64,000 bases of DNA. Source: Thereva unica (Eukaryota > Arthropoda > Insecta > Diptera > Therevidae). The position numbers were made by a program, and so were the translations under genes. Under the pieces are notes generated by a model. It was not told the DNA's origin, ran no database searches, and saw only the letters and a list, made by a program, of their open reading frames with translations. Numbering within the stretch: position 1 is the stretch's first letter; every line of letters begins with the position of its first letter. The stretch spans positions 29,000,942-29,064,941 of the forward strand of contig OX465281.1 of assembly GCA_949987705.1 (NCBI GenBank). The letters are read 5' to 3'. Shown here in pieces: positions 12,000 to 35,400 of the stretch.

Positions 12000-12153
12000 C
12001 CCCTGTGCTGAAAGTCGAGTCATATGACAGTCGCATGTAGATGTCGATGTTGTCTCGTTTTTTAGTTGGGGTGCTGAGAGTCAAGTGACGTGACAAGTCG
12101 TTTGAGTTAAAGAAATTGTCGTTTCAGTAAAATTACGACTGTCAGCACAGGGG
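12000..12153. mobile_element. 154-bp MITE-like element, CCCCTGTGCTGA ends
   Basis: CCCCTGTGCTGAAAGTCG at the left matches in inverse CGACTGTCAGCACAGGGG at the right. Single ends of the same family appear near 12630, 22160 and 44490 (CTGTACTGAAAGCCG...TTCGACTGAAAC), so it is dispersed and mobile. Confidence 0.55.
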
Positions 12154-12896
12154 TCAGAGAGTGTAGGTGCTAAGTTGTTGTGTTACGTGAGGAATAAACA
12201 TTTTTAGTTTGAAGAATAGACATTTTTTAGTTTGTGTTTCTCGAAAATGTTAATAATTTGAAATTAAAGATGTTAAATTCTGCTGAGTTGTGATTTAGTA
12301 GTTCGGAAAATAAAGATAGACCAAACGCGAAGAATTAAAAATGTTATGTTATTATTTCTTCCCAAACATTTGTGTAATTTGTCACCATGCAATTCTCAGC
12401 AGATCTCTGCCCTTTAGCCACATCCTCGATAATTTTCTAAAATTCTGGTTTTCTAAAATGGATTTCTAGTTGTAATTTTTATGCTGAAATTATTAAAAAC
12501 TTAAAATTAAACACTCCAAAATACCAATATGTATTTTCTAGTTTAAATGTAACAATTTTACTAACACTTTCAAATTTTCCATCTATCTCACTAACGCAAA
12601 CAGCCCGACCAAAAGTGACAACAAAATTACATTAAAAACGACTGTCAGCACACCAAATAAGCTGTCGTTTATGACAGCAGATTTTACACGACAAGAATCG
12701 ACTATCAGCGCACCGTTGTATAAGCTTCACTTCCTATGACACGGGGGCCAATGTTAGATCATATCGCAGACTCCTGTACTTGTTTGGCTTTCGTTAATTC
12801 ACCAACAGGGCCACATTTCATGTTACCTGCATAATTCAGGCGAATTTGTCTTCTACGTAAGACACTATTTTTGGATGTAGGTTTGTGCTCTTAGCT
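12154..12896. other. No gene; degenerate repeat ends
   Basis: Contains decayed copies of the CGACTGTCAGCACA end at about 12630-12745 in direct orientation and otherwise AT-rich unannotated DNA. Confidence 0.35.
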
Positions 12897-13100
12897 GAAT
12901 GTCTAAGCTCAGGCGTCACCCTTTATACTACCAGTCCTGTCGACCACATCATAGAGCAATATATATGCTTAGCTCGAAGAAAAAAAAGAAATGCCATCAA
13001 GGGCCTGTTTGGCTAGATTCTCGTTTTCGCGTCGTAAGGTACGGCCAATCCGATTACATTTCTCTTCTCTGGCATGGCGGCGTCATAGTTCTTCATTTGT
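12897..13100 (-). mobile_element. Retroposon block joined to an RTE C-terminal fragment
   Basis: 12897-12985 repeats the block seen at 10190-10275. 12985-13100 matches, on the minus strand, the RTE C-terminal segment found at 41660-41790 (GGCTAGATTCTCGTTTTCGC and onward). A broken mosaic of two repeats. Confidence 0.55.
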
Positions 13101-13456
13101 AGCCTTTTTAAAAATAATTCTTTTAGAAAAAAAGTACTGTTAATAATGCATTTTTCTGATAAAAATCCTAAAAAACGAGAATTTTTTGGAGGCTCAGATG
13201 GAAAAAATACAAAAACATTGCGGTCCCAAAAATTTCCGGAAAACGCTTAACCCGTCCAAGCAGACCAAGATATTTTTCATGGTCCCTGTGAGTACTAAAA
13301 TTTCAAAACATTTCTTCCTCTTACTCGATAGGTCATGTTTTTTGCAACCAGCTCTCACTCTATAAGTAGTTACTTAGAGTTAAGAAAATTATTAGTAAAT
13401 AAGGATTTTGAATGAATAAAGAAATATTCTCACAAAACCCTAGGCAACTCAAGAGT
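13101..13456. other. No gene seen
   Basis: AT-rich sequence without recognised features. Confidence 0.4.
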
Positions 13457-13904
13457 TGTAACAGCATAATGGCGCGACTATGTATTGGGCGCCATTTATG
13501 CGTGGTCTTGCCCCCTCAGCCAGAAGCCCGGAAAAGCCTGACTAAGAGCGCAACACCAAAACATAAAAAAAATTGAGTGTGATAACGTGCCGCCGGCCAC
13601 ACGGATTGGCTAGCTCGCCGGATGGGGGTCGTGGGGTGTGTGGCCGGGCCTATACGCAGTATGGTTCACCACTTACCTGTGACTGTGCAATTTCAGATTC
13701 CGCCTCCATCATTCTCCAGGCATCGCCTGAGCCGCGTCACTGTAGTTCGGTCCCTTGCCAGCTCATAGTATGGATAACCACCAGCCGGCAAGGAAAGGCA
13801 CTACTTAAGAACCCTGAAAGAGGAAATGAAATACGACCCAACCATTCCAGAAAAAAATTTTAACACATGGACATTTTCAATATAAGTATTTAATTTGGTT
13901 AACA
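13457..13904 (-). repeat. LTR-like repeat, copy 1
   Basis: On the minus strand it starts TGTTAACCAAATTAAATACT and ends GCTGTTACA, the TG...CA form of an LTR. It is an inverted copy of 16558-17039, with a few indels and substitutions. Sequence just outside the TGTTAACC end (TGGAGTTG) is also similar in both copies, so homology continues into internal sequence. No 4-5 bp target duplication was found. Confidence 0.55.
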
Positions 13905-15876
13905 CAACTCCAACTTAAATTCGACAACAGTATTAGATAATTACATACCTATATAAAAAACTCGGTTCGACGAAAGATTTACAAAAACAAAAAAAACGCG
14001 TCGTAATGGTACCAACACGTCGCGTTTGTACATCAAAACGATTACACATTAGTATCTATACATTATAAATATCAATTCATTCGTGAATTTCAAACATAAC
14101 ACAACAAAACGTCAATTTATTAACACAAACAAAGGTGTACTCAACTGCCAAAATAAAAGTAATTTGAATAATAAATGTAATAGGAGTAAAGCATAAATTG
14201 TGAGTGCTCTGGGTATGCTTAACCCGTTTAAAATAAACTAGTTTGGTACAGTTATTGTTTTTTGTTATAAGTAAAACATAAATTAATTAAATTGTCATCA
14301 AATTGCTAAAAAAAATTAAAGTGAATGTCAATATTATTATTTATTATTTCTGTTCAGTGATGTCAGCCATAGTAAACGTGTGAGAGTTTACTTCTTGTCA
14401 CTATCTCCATATATTTCGATGAACTAGAAATTAACAATCCCCTAGGATCACGTACTGGCGTTAATAAAATAGGAGTAGTTGATTACGAAATTGCTTGTTG
14501 GTCTCCTCGATGTGCTTCAAAACTGGCCAATAATTTTTTCCTTTTTTGTTTCCGTTTGGTTTTTTTGTGCCCTGCTCTACAGAACCGTAGACAGGAAGCA
14601 AGATAGTTAAAAATGGAATTGCAAGTACAATTGACGGTGTACAAACAATTAAATTTTTTTTTCTCCAGTCGTTATATCAGGAGATAATTTACGCATGAAT
14701 CTTTTGTACGGCTTAAACGAGAGTTTTAATAGTAATTTTTACTGTCGTTTTTCCCGAGAGCAAAAAGAATTCATGGAAGTCGAACTTAAAGAAAATTTTC
14801 GTTCCCTTCGCACAGATCAAAATTATAAAACAGACTTACTTAATCGACAGTTCGGTATCTATTTCCCTTGGCAACGTTGAACTTCTTGAACACGTAGCCT
14901 TCCAACGCAATTACTACCTGCCTCCGAGTTGCTATTTTACCTTGCTATATTTTGCTAGTAATTTGAGAATCTTGGTCCTCTTCGCCGAATAAAAACCTCA
15001 GATCTTCAACCACGACTTCCAACTCTTCTATCTCCTATCCACTCGCACAAAATATCGTCCTTATCGCCCGGTATAGCCATGTAGGTACTTTTCTTCTGAC
15101 TGCTCCTCCAGGTTCGTATGATTCGTCAAATACACATACGTATATAAATATTTTTCAAATTCTTTTTTTGTTATTAAAAATTTTTTTTTCTTTATTTTCC
15201 CGACGAAAAATTTTTCCCGTCCAGAGTTATCCCTCCGTCAAAAACTTTTCTTTTCCAACCCAATTTTTTTTTCTACCCGCCTACTTTTTTTGTTCCGACC
15301 CACTACTCGATTTCTTTCCCGACAGTGATTTTGTGTCAAGTAGATATTTAGGGATTTTCGAGCAAAACTTACCGTTACATACCCTCGGGTCCACAAGGCC
15401 GACTCGCGAGGCAGTGAGGAGCCGAAAAAAACGGACAGTTTTTTTTCTGTAGTGCTACGTGTACACCCAACGTGGGTCTCGACTCATCCCCTAAGATTAA
15501 GAGGTCTCATGCTCTCCAGACTGAGATAGCCGGGCTGTCCTGGTTCTCAACCAAGTCGTCTCCATACGGAGTGAAAAAGGAAAAGTTGGGCGTACGCTCA
15601 CAACCGTATTTTCGTGATGATCAGTCTGAAGAACCTCCCGTAGGAATATCTGAAGGTACAAATATCAGGCGGAAGACAATACCACATTGTCTATCTACTG
15701 ATATCTATACGTCTCCAAACATTCTCACACAAACCCAGGGTGCTTTCGCTCCATCGCACAATCTCCAGCAATACCATATTGCCTTCGACTCATCCCGGTG
15801 AAACGACAGACACCCAGTTCGCCGAAACGAATTCTCCAGACTGACCGACGAGTAAAAGAATATCATGGTGGGATCT
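13905..15876. other. Spacer between the inverted LTR-like repeats
   Basis: Two kilobases without a recognised domain. A 109-codon plus-strand frame at 15472-15801 (no known motif) is the longest. This may be the 3' non-coding or decayed env region of an LTR element; I cannot show it. Confidence 0.3.
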
Positions 15877-16128
15877 GGGGCCGGTTCGTGTATGTCGAAA
15901 ACGAAAATTTTTTTTCGTCTCGGGTTCGCGTAAGTCGAAAAAATTGAAAATTTTCGCCTGAAGCCGACGAAAGGCACTCGAAAGGTCTTGGGTTATCGAG
16001 TTTTTGCATTAGGACACGAACAATTTTCTTTCGACCTATGCGAACGCTAAAATTTTCGTCGACAAAATTTTTCGACTTCAATTTCTTTTCGTTCGATTAT
16101 CGTCGTTCGCCATACACGAACCCGCCCC
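15877..16128. mobile_element. 252-bp TIR element with GGGGC ends
   Basis: GGGGCCGGTTCGTGTATG is inverted at the right end as CATACACGAACCCGCCCC with one mismatch. The interior is full of TTTCG/CGAAA words and folds on itself. Non-coding. Termini resemble the element at 11211-11543. Confidence 0.6.
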
Positions 16129-16316
16129 TGGTCTGGCAGATCCGGATGAATACTTCATGAAAGCTTGGCCCCAGACGGCCAAGAGAGACAAGGAGGTGTA
16201 CCATCCGCTAGGGAAGCTACCTAAGCGGACCACGGCGGGTACCCTATCATTAACCGGTGAAGCCGGCGAGATGCCTTCTTAGGGCTACTCAGAGGAGCGC
16301 TTGCTTCGATGACACT

Positions 16317-16550
16317 TCATGGCCGTAAGTCTTTAGCGTGATACACGCCTATGCTTTTACCGCCCAAATCCTCCAGCTCATACAAGCTAGTTCCAACTTT
16401 CTTCCGTATCCGAGCTTTCAGGAACCGGGGTGCCAACTTGGCGCTGAAACGACCCGCTCGGTTACTCACCCAGAAAGTCCTCCGGTAAACCTCATCTCCC
16501 GGACGAAAACTGCCCACACGGCACCGTAAATTGTATCGAATTTTATGTCT
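16317..16550 (-). pseudogene. LTR retrotransposon integrase C-terminal fragment
   Basis: The minus-strand reading RYNLRCRVGSFRPGDEVYRR, followed by AKLAPRFLKARIRKKVG, YELEDLGGKSIGVYHAKDL and a stop, is the C-terminal domain of a Ty3/gypsy-type integrase (YNLRxR...F..GD.V..R...SAKLAP...YxLED..GKS.G..H.KDL). Only the tail survives: the frame stops at the edge of the LTR-like repeat starting at 16558, which points the opposite way, so the locus is rearranged. Confidence 0.65.
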
Positions 16551-16557
16551 GGAGTGG

Positions 16558-17039
16558 TGTTAACCAAATTAAATACTTATATTGAAAATGTCCATGTGTT
16601 AAAATTTTTTTCTGGAATGGTTGGGTCGTATTTCATTTCCTTTTTCAGGGTTCTTAAGTAGTGCCTTTCCTTGCCAGCTGGTGGTTATCCATACTATGAG
16701 CTGGCAAGGGACCGAACTACAGTGACGCGGCTCAGGCGATGCCTGGAGAATGATGGAGGCGGAATCTGAAATTGCACAGTCACAGGTAAGTGGTGAACCA
16801 TACTGCGTATAGGCCCGGCCACACACCCCACGACCCCCCCGGCGAGCTAGTGAACTCCGTGTGGCCGGCAGCACATCCCCCTGACATTAGTATCGGCGGT
16901 TGGGGAGGATAGGAGTTCCGGAATTTTTTCTTATGTATGGTATTGACTCCTTGGTCATGCTTTTCCGGGCTTCTGGCTAGGGGGGCAATACCTCGCATAA
17001 GTGGCGCCCAATACATAGTCGCGCCATTATGCTGTTACA
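16558..17039 (+). repeat. LTR-like repeat, copy 2 (inverted)
   Basis: Starts TGTTAACC and ends GCTGTTACA. It is the inverted partner of 13457-13904. It lies head to head with an integrase tail on the other strand, so this is not a standard 5'/3' LTR pair of one intact element. No target duplication found. Confidence 0.55.
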
Positions 17040-18350
17040 GAGTTCCCGGTAAACCCTCGCTTAAAAAGGGAGGTTCAGAGAACCATCGAACGAAACACCA
17101 TTACAGACGTCTGGAAGAAGAAGCTGATGGAGGTGAAGACTCGAATTGGGCTATAGGGCCATCGAAGAAAAAGATCAGGTGGCATTAAACGTAAAAGCAA
17201 GTGGAAATAGTTTACAGTTTTGATGCTACTTTCCCAATCTATAGAGCAATTTGTCTATGGTATAATAACAAATGGTATTCCACAGCCCACAGTAATTTAT
17301 TAGTGTTATAACGAAAGACTTGTTCAAAAATAAAACGTTGACGCACGTACAAGCTTGTAATGAATGAACACCTGCAAACTACAATGCGTCATACAGTCCA
17401 GAAAAAATTTAAAGTTTCGATAAAGCTCCGTTTATTGCAGAGCCGGGCAACCGTTGGCATTGTCAGAGCGCCAGCAAAGGTTTTGTTTTGGTACAATGCC
17501 AACCCTCTATTTTTAGGAAATTGAGAGGGCGAGGTATAGAAACCGCTATAATGGCGGGTCCTGTACCTATCTCACCTAAACTCACCAGCAGGATTGAAGG
17601 GCCCTGGGATTCCCGAGAAAGTTCGTGTGGCTCTCAAGAGCTGCTCTTGCCCAGCACTGGTTTATTACTAAAAACTGAAGACAATAGATGCAAAAGAACG
17701 TATAATTAAGCGCCCTTGCCAGTTGTCTTTTACTTTTTTTCTAACACAAGCTTTGGTTATCTCCTGTGCATATCCAGAGCTATGTCTTGTATTGTGGAGG
17801 TGTTGTCATTTAATAACTAAACAAATAATCTTCGTTTATTGGGGATGACAAACTTTCTCATACCTCTAAAAAATAATACCCTAGCTGTGCGGGCTGCTGC
17901 AGACTATGAATATGTTATGCATATTGCGCAAACGTGCATTATTACTGCATGAATAGCTTGGTGAGATGTAGGCCATCAATATTGCTTCCGCCATTGTTGT
18001 TTTTTGGCCAGTTGATGACTAATAACTATTTCTAAGCTTGGTGGCGACAAAGTAGAATCATTATCAGATATTTGTGAAGCCGTCAATCGGCCAGGAAGAT
18101 CTTTGTCTTTACAATATGATGTGCGTAATACCACGGACTCTAATACGAGTCGCTCAGAAATGCAATTCACTCTAAATTGTAAATAATTAGCAAGGAGAAA
18201 TAGAAAATACTTAGCTGCTAATTACCTGATGATTACCTATTTACCTGATTTCGCCCGATAATCGCTACCAAATTACAATCACATCTGCCTGCCTCCAACT
18301 TCTTAAATGTCTGAAATAAAATACCCAACAAATAACTTTTAATTAAATGT
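17040..18350. other. No proven gene
   Basis: Short frames only. A plus-strand reading of 48 codons ending at 18180 is followed by AATAAA at 18315-18320, but its acceptor is weak and part of it (a 20-bp run at 18122) recurs at 28316, so a repeat origin is likely. Confidence 0.3.
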
Positions 18351-18356
18351 TTTGTT

Positions 18357-18362
18357 TTTATT
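18357..18362 (-). terminator. Ack polyadenylation signal candidate
   Basis: AATAAA on the minus strand, about 265 nt after the Ack stop codon and the first such hexamer downstream. Confidence 0.5.
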
Positions 18363-18625
18363 ATATATATAGTTTTTAATTTAACATTACACGATTACAT
18401 ACTATATACACTGGTCACATTAACCAAATAAAGAGTATTTGCGATTGGAATTATTCATTCAACTTACGGTTATACATATAATAAAGGCGGAAAATAAATT
18501 GACTTCTGGCATATTTGTTTTAAAAAAAAAAGCTATTCAAATTATATAAGTATATAAATGTTATTCGAGGACAAACATTACTATTCGAGATAAAAACTAT
18601 TGTACTAAGATTAATAACACCAATT

Positions 18626-30925
<12,300 letters not shown>

Positions 30926-31409
30926 CTAGAAAGAAAAATAAATCACTTTATTTTAATTTGAACCATACATACTTATATGTAAATAAATAAAAAGATACTG
31001 TGTTGATTTTTAAATAATTTCAGTGTCAACTAGATTATGAATGGTAATAATATGTACTAGCTTGTGTAGCTTTCCGCGGAGGCTTTAGCTAAACATAAGA
31101 TAATTATATAACAACAAGAAAGAAACTCGTGATGACAGCCCAAGCACGAGATGTACCTTTCATATCAGTAATTAGAAATCACATCGCAGCAATCTTCACT
31201 GTTTAAATATGCCGTCAATTCACCTGTAAATCGGAACCCATGTTACACGCTGCAAAATTTCCTCGCCTTAAAAAATAGGCGTTTAGGATGATGGATAAGG
31301 AATATGCGCAATAAAGATATGCAATTAACTCGAAAATTTGGAGAATTAAGTTAACTAGATATAACCATCAAATCCCAATATCTACGATAAAATTAGCAGT
31401 TCATTTATG
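30926..31409. other. No coding sequence seen
   Basis: AT-rich DNA upstream of the first coding exon of Ack; on the inferred gene model it belongs to a 5' intron. Confidence 0.4.
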
Positions 31410-31930
31410 AATCGAATCTGAAGGTTAGGTTAGGTTGAAATGGCTGCTCGCCCACTAGGGGGCCCACTTAGGCACACCAACGGGCCCATTGTGATGCCAT
31501 TCTAGTGTTGGGACAAAATTCAGGCCATTTCAAGCCATTTGGAGCTTTTGATAAAGCGACAGAGGTCGGGAACACCAGTGTTTTGCAACTCACTCCTTCC
31601 TTTAAGGAAAGATGAGGCAAGGACGTTCCCTCTTTTCCTCGCGGCCATGTACAGAGAAGATGGGGGCCCATTTCTTCCTCATCTTCATTACCACAACTTC
31701 TGCATAAGCCGTTGTGGGGGAGTCCCAATCTTTCGGCGGGTGCGGGCAAAAGGGACAATGACCGGTCGGCACTTTCACGACATATAGCTTATCTCTTTTT
31801 TTGTTCAGCTGGATAAGAGATTTTGAGCGCTTTGGGTTCAAAGTCGACCATATAGTGCGGCATACTGTTGCTGTGGTCTGGGTTAAGCGGAGTGTCGTTT
31901 CCACTTCGATTCCCTGTCTAGCAAGCTCAT
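31410..31930 (-). mobile_element. LINE C-terminal fragment (RNase H/zinc finger end)
   Basis: Minus-strand frames give WSTLNPKRSKSLIQLNKK, PTGHCPF, then ERLGLPHNGLCRSCGNEDEE and HLLCTWP, the tail of LOA/I/jockey-group ORF2 (TGHCP...RLGL...CRxCxxExE...HLLCxCP). A frameshift separates the two halves. The 3' end is near AGGTTAGGTTAGGTT at about 31420. Confidence 0.65.
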
Positions 31931-32009
31931 CTGCCCTGCAGTTTCCCCTAATTCCCCTCTATCCTGTATCAAGTAAGTAAGTTGATTACTTATTCCCCTT
32001 TAATGCCTC

Positions 32010-32085
32010 GTGGGACTTATTCCCCTTTAATGCCTCGTAGGGTGGAAACAGTTGCCTTCCAGTGGACTCCAGAAACCCAGCACAG
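32010..32085 (-). mobile_element. RTE-type LINE 3' terminal scrap
   Basis: TTAATGCCTCGTAGGGTGGA and the following 40 bp match the 3' end of the RTE at 41476 (TTAATCCCTCATGGGACGGA...). Just before it, a 27-bp unit (ACTTATTCCCCTTTAATGCC) is duplicated. Confidence 0.5.
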
Positions 32086-32089
32086 AGTT

Positions 32090-33112
32090 ATATCACACTA
32101 ATCCTCGTAGATGTTGTAACGACAGTATTAAGAGCCTTGGGTAGGCGAAGAGAGGTATCTATATATATATTCAATGCTTCGGAAAAGATACCCCAGAGAT
32201 ACCATTTTTTAGCCCTCTGGGTAGATACATAATGACCCAATCGGGGTAACACCATCTGTCCAGTCATCTCTGGCCGGAATGATGGTATTGAAACCTTTCT
32301 CCAAGGTCCTCGTAGATGTAGTGTAATCTAGGTTGTGTGCAGCGGTGGCAAACCTCCTAAGGATGGATGAGTAACCATATGAATTTGGAGTCCATTGAAG
32401 AGTCCAAGCTACCATTTGCTGGGCATGTATGTTCAAAGGAATAAGATGCTTCCCGTTGCACCAATAATGCACAGCTTAGCCGTTCTCACTCTTTCTAGTA
32501 TCTTACGATATGTAATATCAGCGAGCAATAATAACAAGAGTGATTAGGTGGAGCTCAAGGACAAGTAAAAGAATTAAAGATATGATAGAAGAGATAAGGA
32601 AAACATTAAGTAAAAATTCCAAAAAATATTAACAAACGCGCGATGCAGATACATGTCATGCAAAAAGCACAAGAGAATGAACGAAACAGAAATGTTCCTT
32701 GATTTCCCTCCCTATTGCAATGTTTACATTCAAATGGAGGCAAAATCGGAACAGAGCACGTGTCGGTATAGAATTTGAGTATGTATACGTAAAAATTTCG
32801 TGTTGGTACAGCCCTCGCGTTACTAGATTACACTAGTATTGTCCCTTATTGTCCACTCGTACTTCCCCTTCATTTTTTATCTTTCTTTCACACACATTGA
32901 GTGTAGTGTGAAAGTAATGCTGCCTTCTTTTATCATAGATATTACTTCTGTGATATTTTGACTTTTTCAATCGCATTGAGATTATTATCAGCTGATCTCA
33001 AGGACAATGAAACATTTTTGAAAATTTGTTCTAGTTCATCACTCTTATTATTATTGCTCGCTGGTAATAAGCAGGAGTCCATGATCGAAAGCTGAGACAA
33101 CACATAAATCAG
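32090..33112. other. No gene recognised
   Basis: Short frames only. No domain or repeat family identified. Confidence 0.4.
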
Positions 33113-33190
33113 GGGGCCTCGGTAGTCTAGGGGTAAGGCGCCTGACTGCTATCCCAGAGGTCCCGGGTTCGAATCCCGGCCAGCCCCGCG
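33113..33190 (+). repeat. tRNA-like sequence, probably a SINE head
   Basis: Contains a good Pol III A box (TAGTCTAGGGG) and a perfect B box in a 5-bp T stem (CCGGGTTCGAATCCCGG). The acceptor arm pairs only partly (GGGGC with GCCCC) and the anticodon arm does not fold convincingly, so this is more likely a tRNA-derived SINE promoter or tRNA pseudogene than a working tRNA. Confidence 0.5.
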
Positions 33191-34160
33191 GTCCTTCGCC
33201 TTTTCCACTTTCCCACCTTCATAACTCTTCTTCCCTCTTTACATTCCTTGATTCCTCCTGCCAGAGCCTTCCTTAGTTCTTCACCGCTCCACCAAGCGCA
33301 TGCCATCTTAATGAGATTCAACTCGTTTCAGGAGGCATAACACTCCAGCGAGTTGTTCTCGATGCCCCGATGTCAGAGTCGCGAAATGGTTGCGAGTAGG
33401 TGGAATAAAAATATCGCGGCTAGGTTGTGACAGTTCCTTCTCTTCTCTCTCTGTCTTCCGACTAGAGCTGCTGTTCGACTTTGTATACGAAAAAAAAATA
33501 GATTGTCGACAGTACAAAGGGACTTTACCTAACCCTCTAGTCTGTCGCACAAAAAAAATCAAGACGCAATGGAACTAACGCTGTGTCTGCACTGGAAATA
33601 AATTATTGCTTCGAAAATCACCGAAACCCACCAAACTGTTTTCGCAATTTGGGCAAATTATTGCAGGCAATTTCTTTTATCGAAATGTCGCGGATTCATT
33701 TAAAATTCGTAGTGAAGACTCACGCGATTATGAAATACGTTTATCGTTTCAAATCCGCAGAAAATTTGTTGCGGATCACACTTTTACAGCGCGGAAAATA
33801 TCAAAGAGAGAACGGCGGCTGCGCATTTGAGAATCGCAAAGTGTCAAATCCACACTCACTTCCGATCCGCCGGATCTGGGAATAGAGGCCTTTGTTTTTT
33901 GGGATTCACGAAAATCACGGGTTCACGACATGGAACCGAACTTTGTTATTCACAACTACACATACATTTTCTATCGTTACATCGGAAAAGATGCAGAAAA
34001 TTAGGTGGATTGTGTAATTCTGAAAACGTACACAAACACGTTTGATGTGAGTCCAAAGCGAATGGGCGTGTAATTACGATCATTCAGTCTGAAATTTTCG
34101 TTGAGGCCATCAACATTTTTGCATTAACAATCTGTTACGCTAAATTGTCGTCTTCACCTG
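33191..34160. other. Possible SINE body; otherwise no gene
   Basis: Pyrimidine-rich sequence follows the tRNA-like head to about 33330. Beyond it there are overlapping short frames at 33583-34045 with no recognisable domain. Confidence 0.3.
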
Positions 34161-34267
34161 GGTGTATGTAGTATGTTATGAGGTCAACTGCAGTCCACGA
34201 CCAGTCAGGCGGAAGCCTCAAGTCCTTACCCCTCAGTCAGACTGAGTGTTTGGCCTTAAGGATCTCA

Positions 34268-34274
34268 TATATAA
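34268..34274 (+). promoter_or_regulatory. TATA-box candidate
   Basis: TATATAA followed about 27 bp later by GCTCACTC, an initiator-like word, and downstream by a 77-codon ORF and a consensus splice donor. It may be a gene promoter or lie inside an LTR (a TG...CA interval of about 275 bp, 34161-34437, surrounds it). Confidence 0.35.
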
Positions 34275-34453
34275 GGACGACTGCACTGAACAATTGCTCA
34301 CTCGGAACGCTGATCGGCGGAGCGCTCAGATATGTTCGAGCCAGATCTGTCAATTGGTCGTATTTTAATTTTGTTTTTAATTTTGCATGCATACTGTTGC
34401 ATTTGCGCGTTAGGTTCATATTACATTAACTGTAACACGTTAAATGAGGACAT

Positions 34454-34589
34454 AACTTCGCCGTCGCCTGGTCCCTAGCCCCGTGTGAAAGGAGGACGGT
34501 GGTCGACCTGCCGTTGAAATATTGCATTCGAATCCGTTGCGGGGACATCCCACTCGGACCGCCAGCTAACGGATCAAAGAAGAATAAGG
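34454..34589 (+). mobile_element. 136-bp RTE-type 3' end insertion with target duplication
   Basis: Sequence including CCGTTGCGGGGACATCCCAC and an AGAAGAATAAGG tail matches the 3' ends at 56930-57000 and 63417-63613. It is flanked by AATGAGGACAT (34443-34453) and AATGAAGACAT (34590-34600), an 11-bp target duplication with one mismatch. Confidence 0.6.
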
Positions 34590-34590
34590 A

Positions 34591-34824
34591 ATGAAGACAT
34601 CGCGAGCGATCGATCAATATTGGCTTTTCGATGGACCGGTTGACCGCGATCGACAAGTTGACCACCCCTGGCTTATAACAAGCTGGAGAAAACTAGCAAG
34701 TAACAGAAACGATGGAAGAGAAGTCTTCAAGATCAAGAGGCCCGAGTCAAACAAACAAATGGCGATTGGAGCGCCATTTAAGAAGACGAATAGTGTCAAG
34801 CCGCAAGGTCCAAGTAAGGTCTAA
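34591..34824 (+). CDS. Small 77-aa ORF, unrecognised
   Basis: The frame starts MKTSRAIDQYWLFDGPVDRD and has a basic second half (AIGAPFKKTNSVKPQGPSK). Before the RTE insertion, the ATG would have followed GTTAA about 150 bp after the TG...CA interval and 180 bp after the candidate TATA box. A perfect donor (AAG|GTAAGT) lies just past the stop at 34839/34840, and another (CAA|GTAAGG) just before it, so the real protein could continue in another exon. No domain recognised. It could be host or the start of a retroelement gag/ORF1. Confidence 0.3.
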   Translation: MKTSRAIDQYWLFDGPVDRDRQVDHPWLITSWRKLASNRNDGREVFKIKRPESNKQMAIGAPFKKTNSVKPQGPSKV

Positions 34825-34839
34825 AATCCACAGCACAAG

Positions 34840-35400
34840 GTAAGTTTTTATTGGATGGAGCGCCGTTGTTGAATTGTTAGTGTGTTTTCTTGACCATAGA
34901 TGTAACAATTTTGTTTGTTTACATGACCATCTAATGTGAAATGGCCCTATAAGACGATGATTTTCCGTGGATACAATGCATCTGTATATCGATGTTCAAT
35001 CAGAAAAATCCCTGCGTTGGAAATGGCATTTTTCCTTCAGTTGTGTTAAAAGAATTGTGCATGCATGCAAATGCAAATCTTTATTAAATATTCCCCACAC
35101 ACTTGAGTCCTAATTGCTGACTTGACATGACTTTCAAACAACCATTCTTTTGATCTGAGAAACATTGGCAGATCATAAACAGATAAGTTTATAGAATATT
35201 GATTCTGTTGCCAAATGCTATTTTTGTCCATAATAATATACGATTTTCATTTCTGTATTGCAAAATATTTAAGAATACTAATCACCTGAGAGTTAGTTCA
35301 TTTAACTTAACGCAAATCTACAATAACAACACAACAACCATCTGCACAAGATATTCCAAGTAAGTAAAAAATTTTCACTACAATCACATTTTACTAATCG
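34840..35400. other. No coding gene; possible further first exon
   Basis: AT-rich. A donor-like CCAA|GTAAGT occurs at about 35358 after an untranslated-looking stretch. Confidence 0.25.

Noticed and set aside
13573..13863. 96-codon frame repeated at 16599-16874
   Set aside because: It lies wholly inside the LTR-like repeat and is explained by that duplication, not by a gene.
17990..18320. Possible 3' terminal exon on the plus strand (48 codons to a stop at 18180, AATAAA at 18315)
   Set aside because: The acceptor is weak, there is an in-frame stop just upstream, no partner exon was found, and part of it is repeated at 28316.
33113..33190. Functional tRNA gene
   Set aside because: A and B boxes are good, but the acceptor and anticodon stems do not pair well enough.
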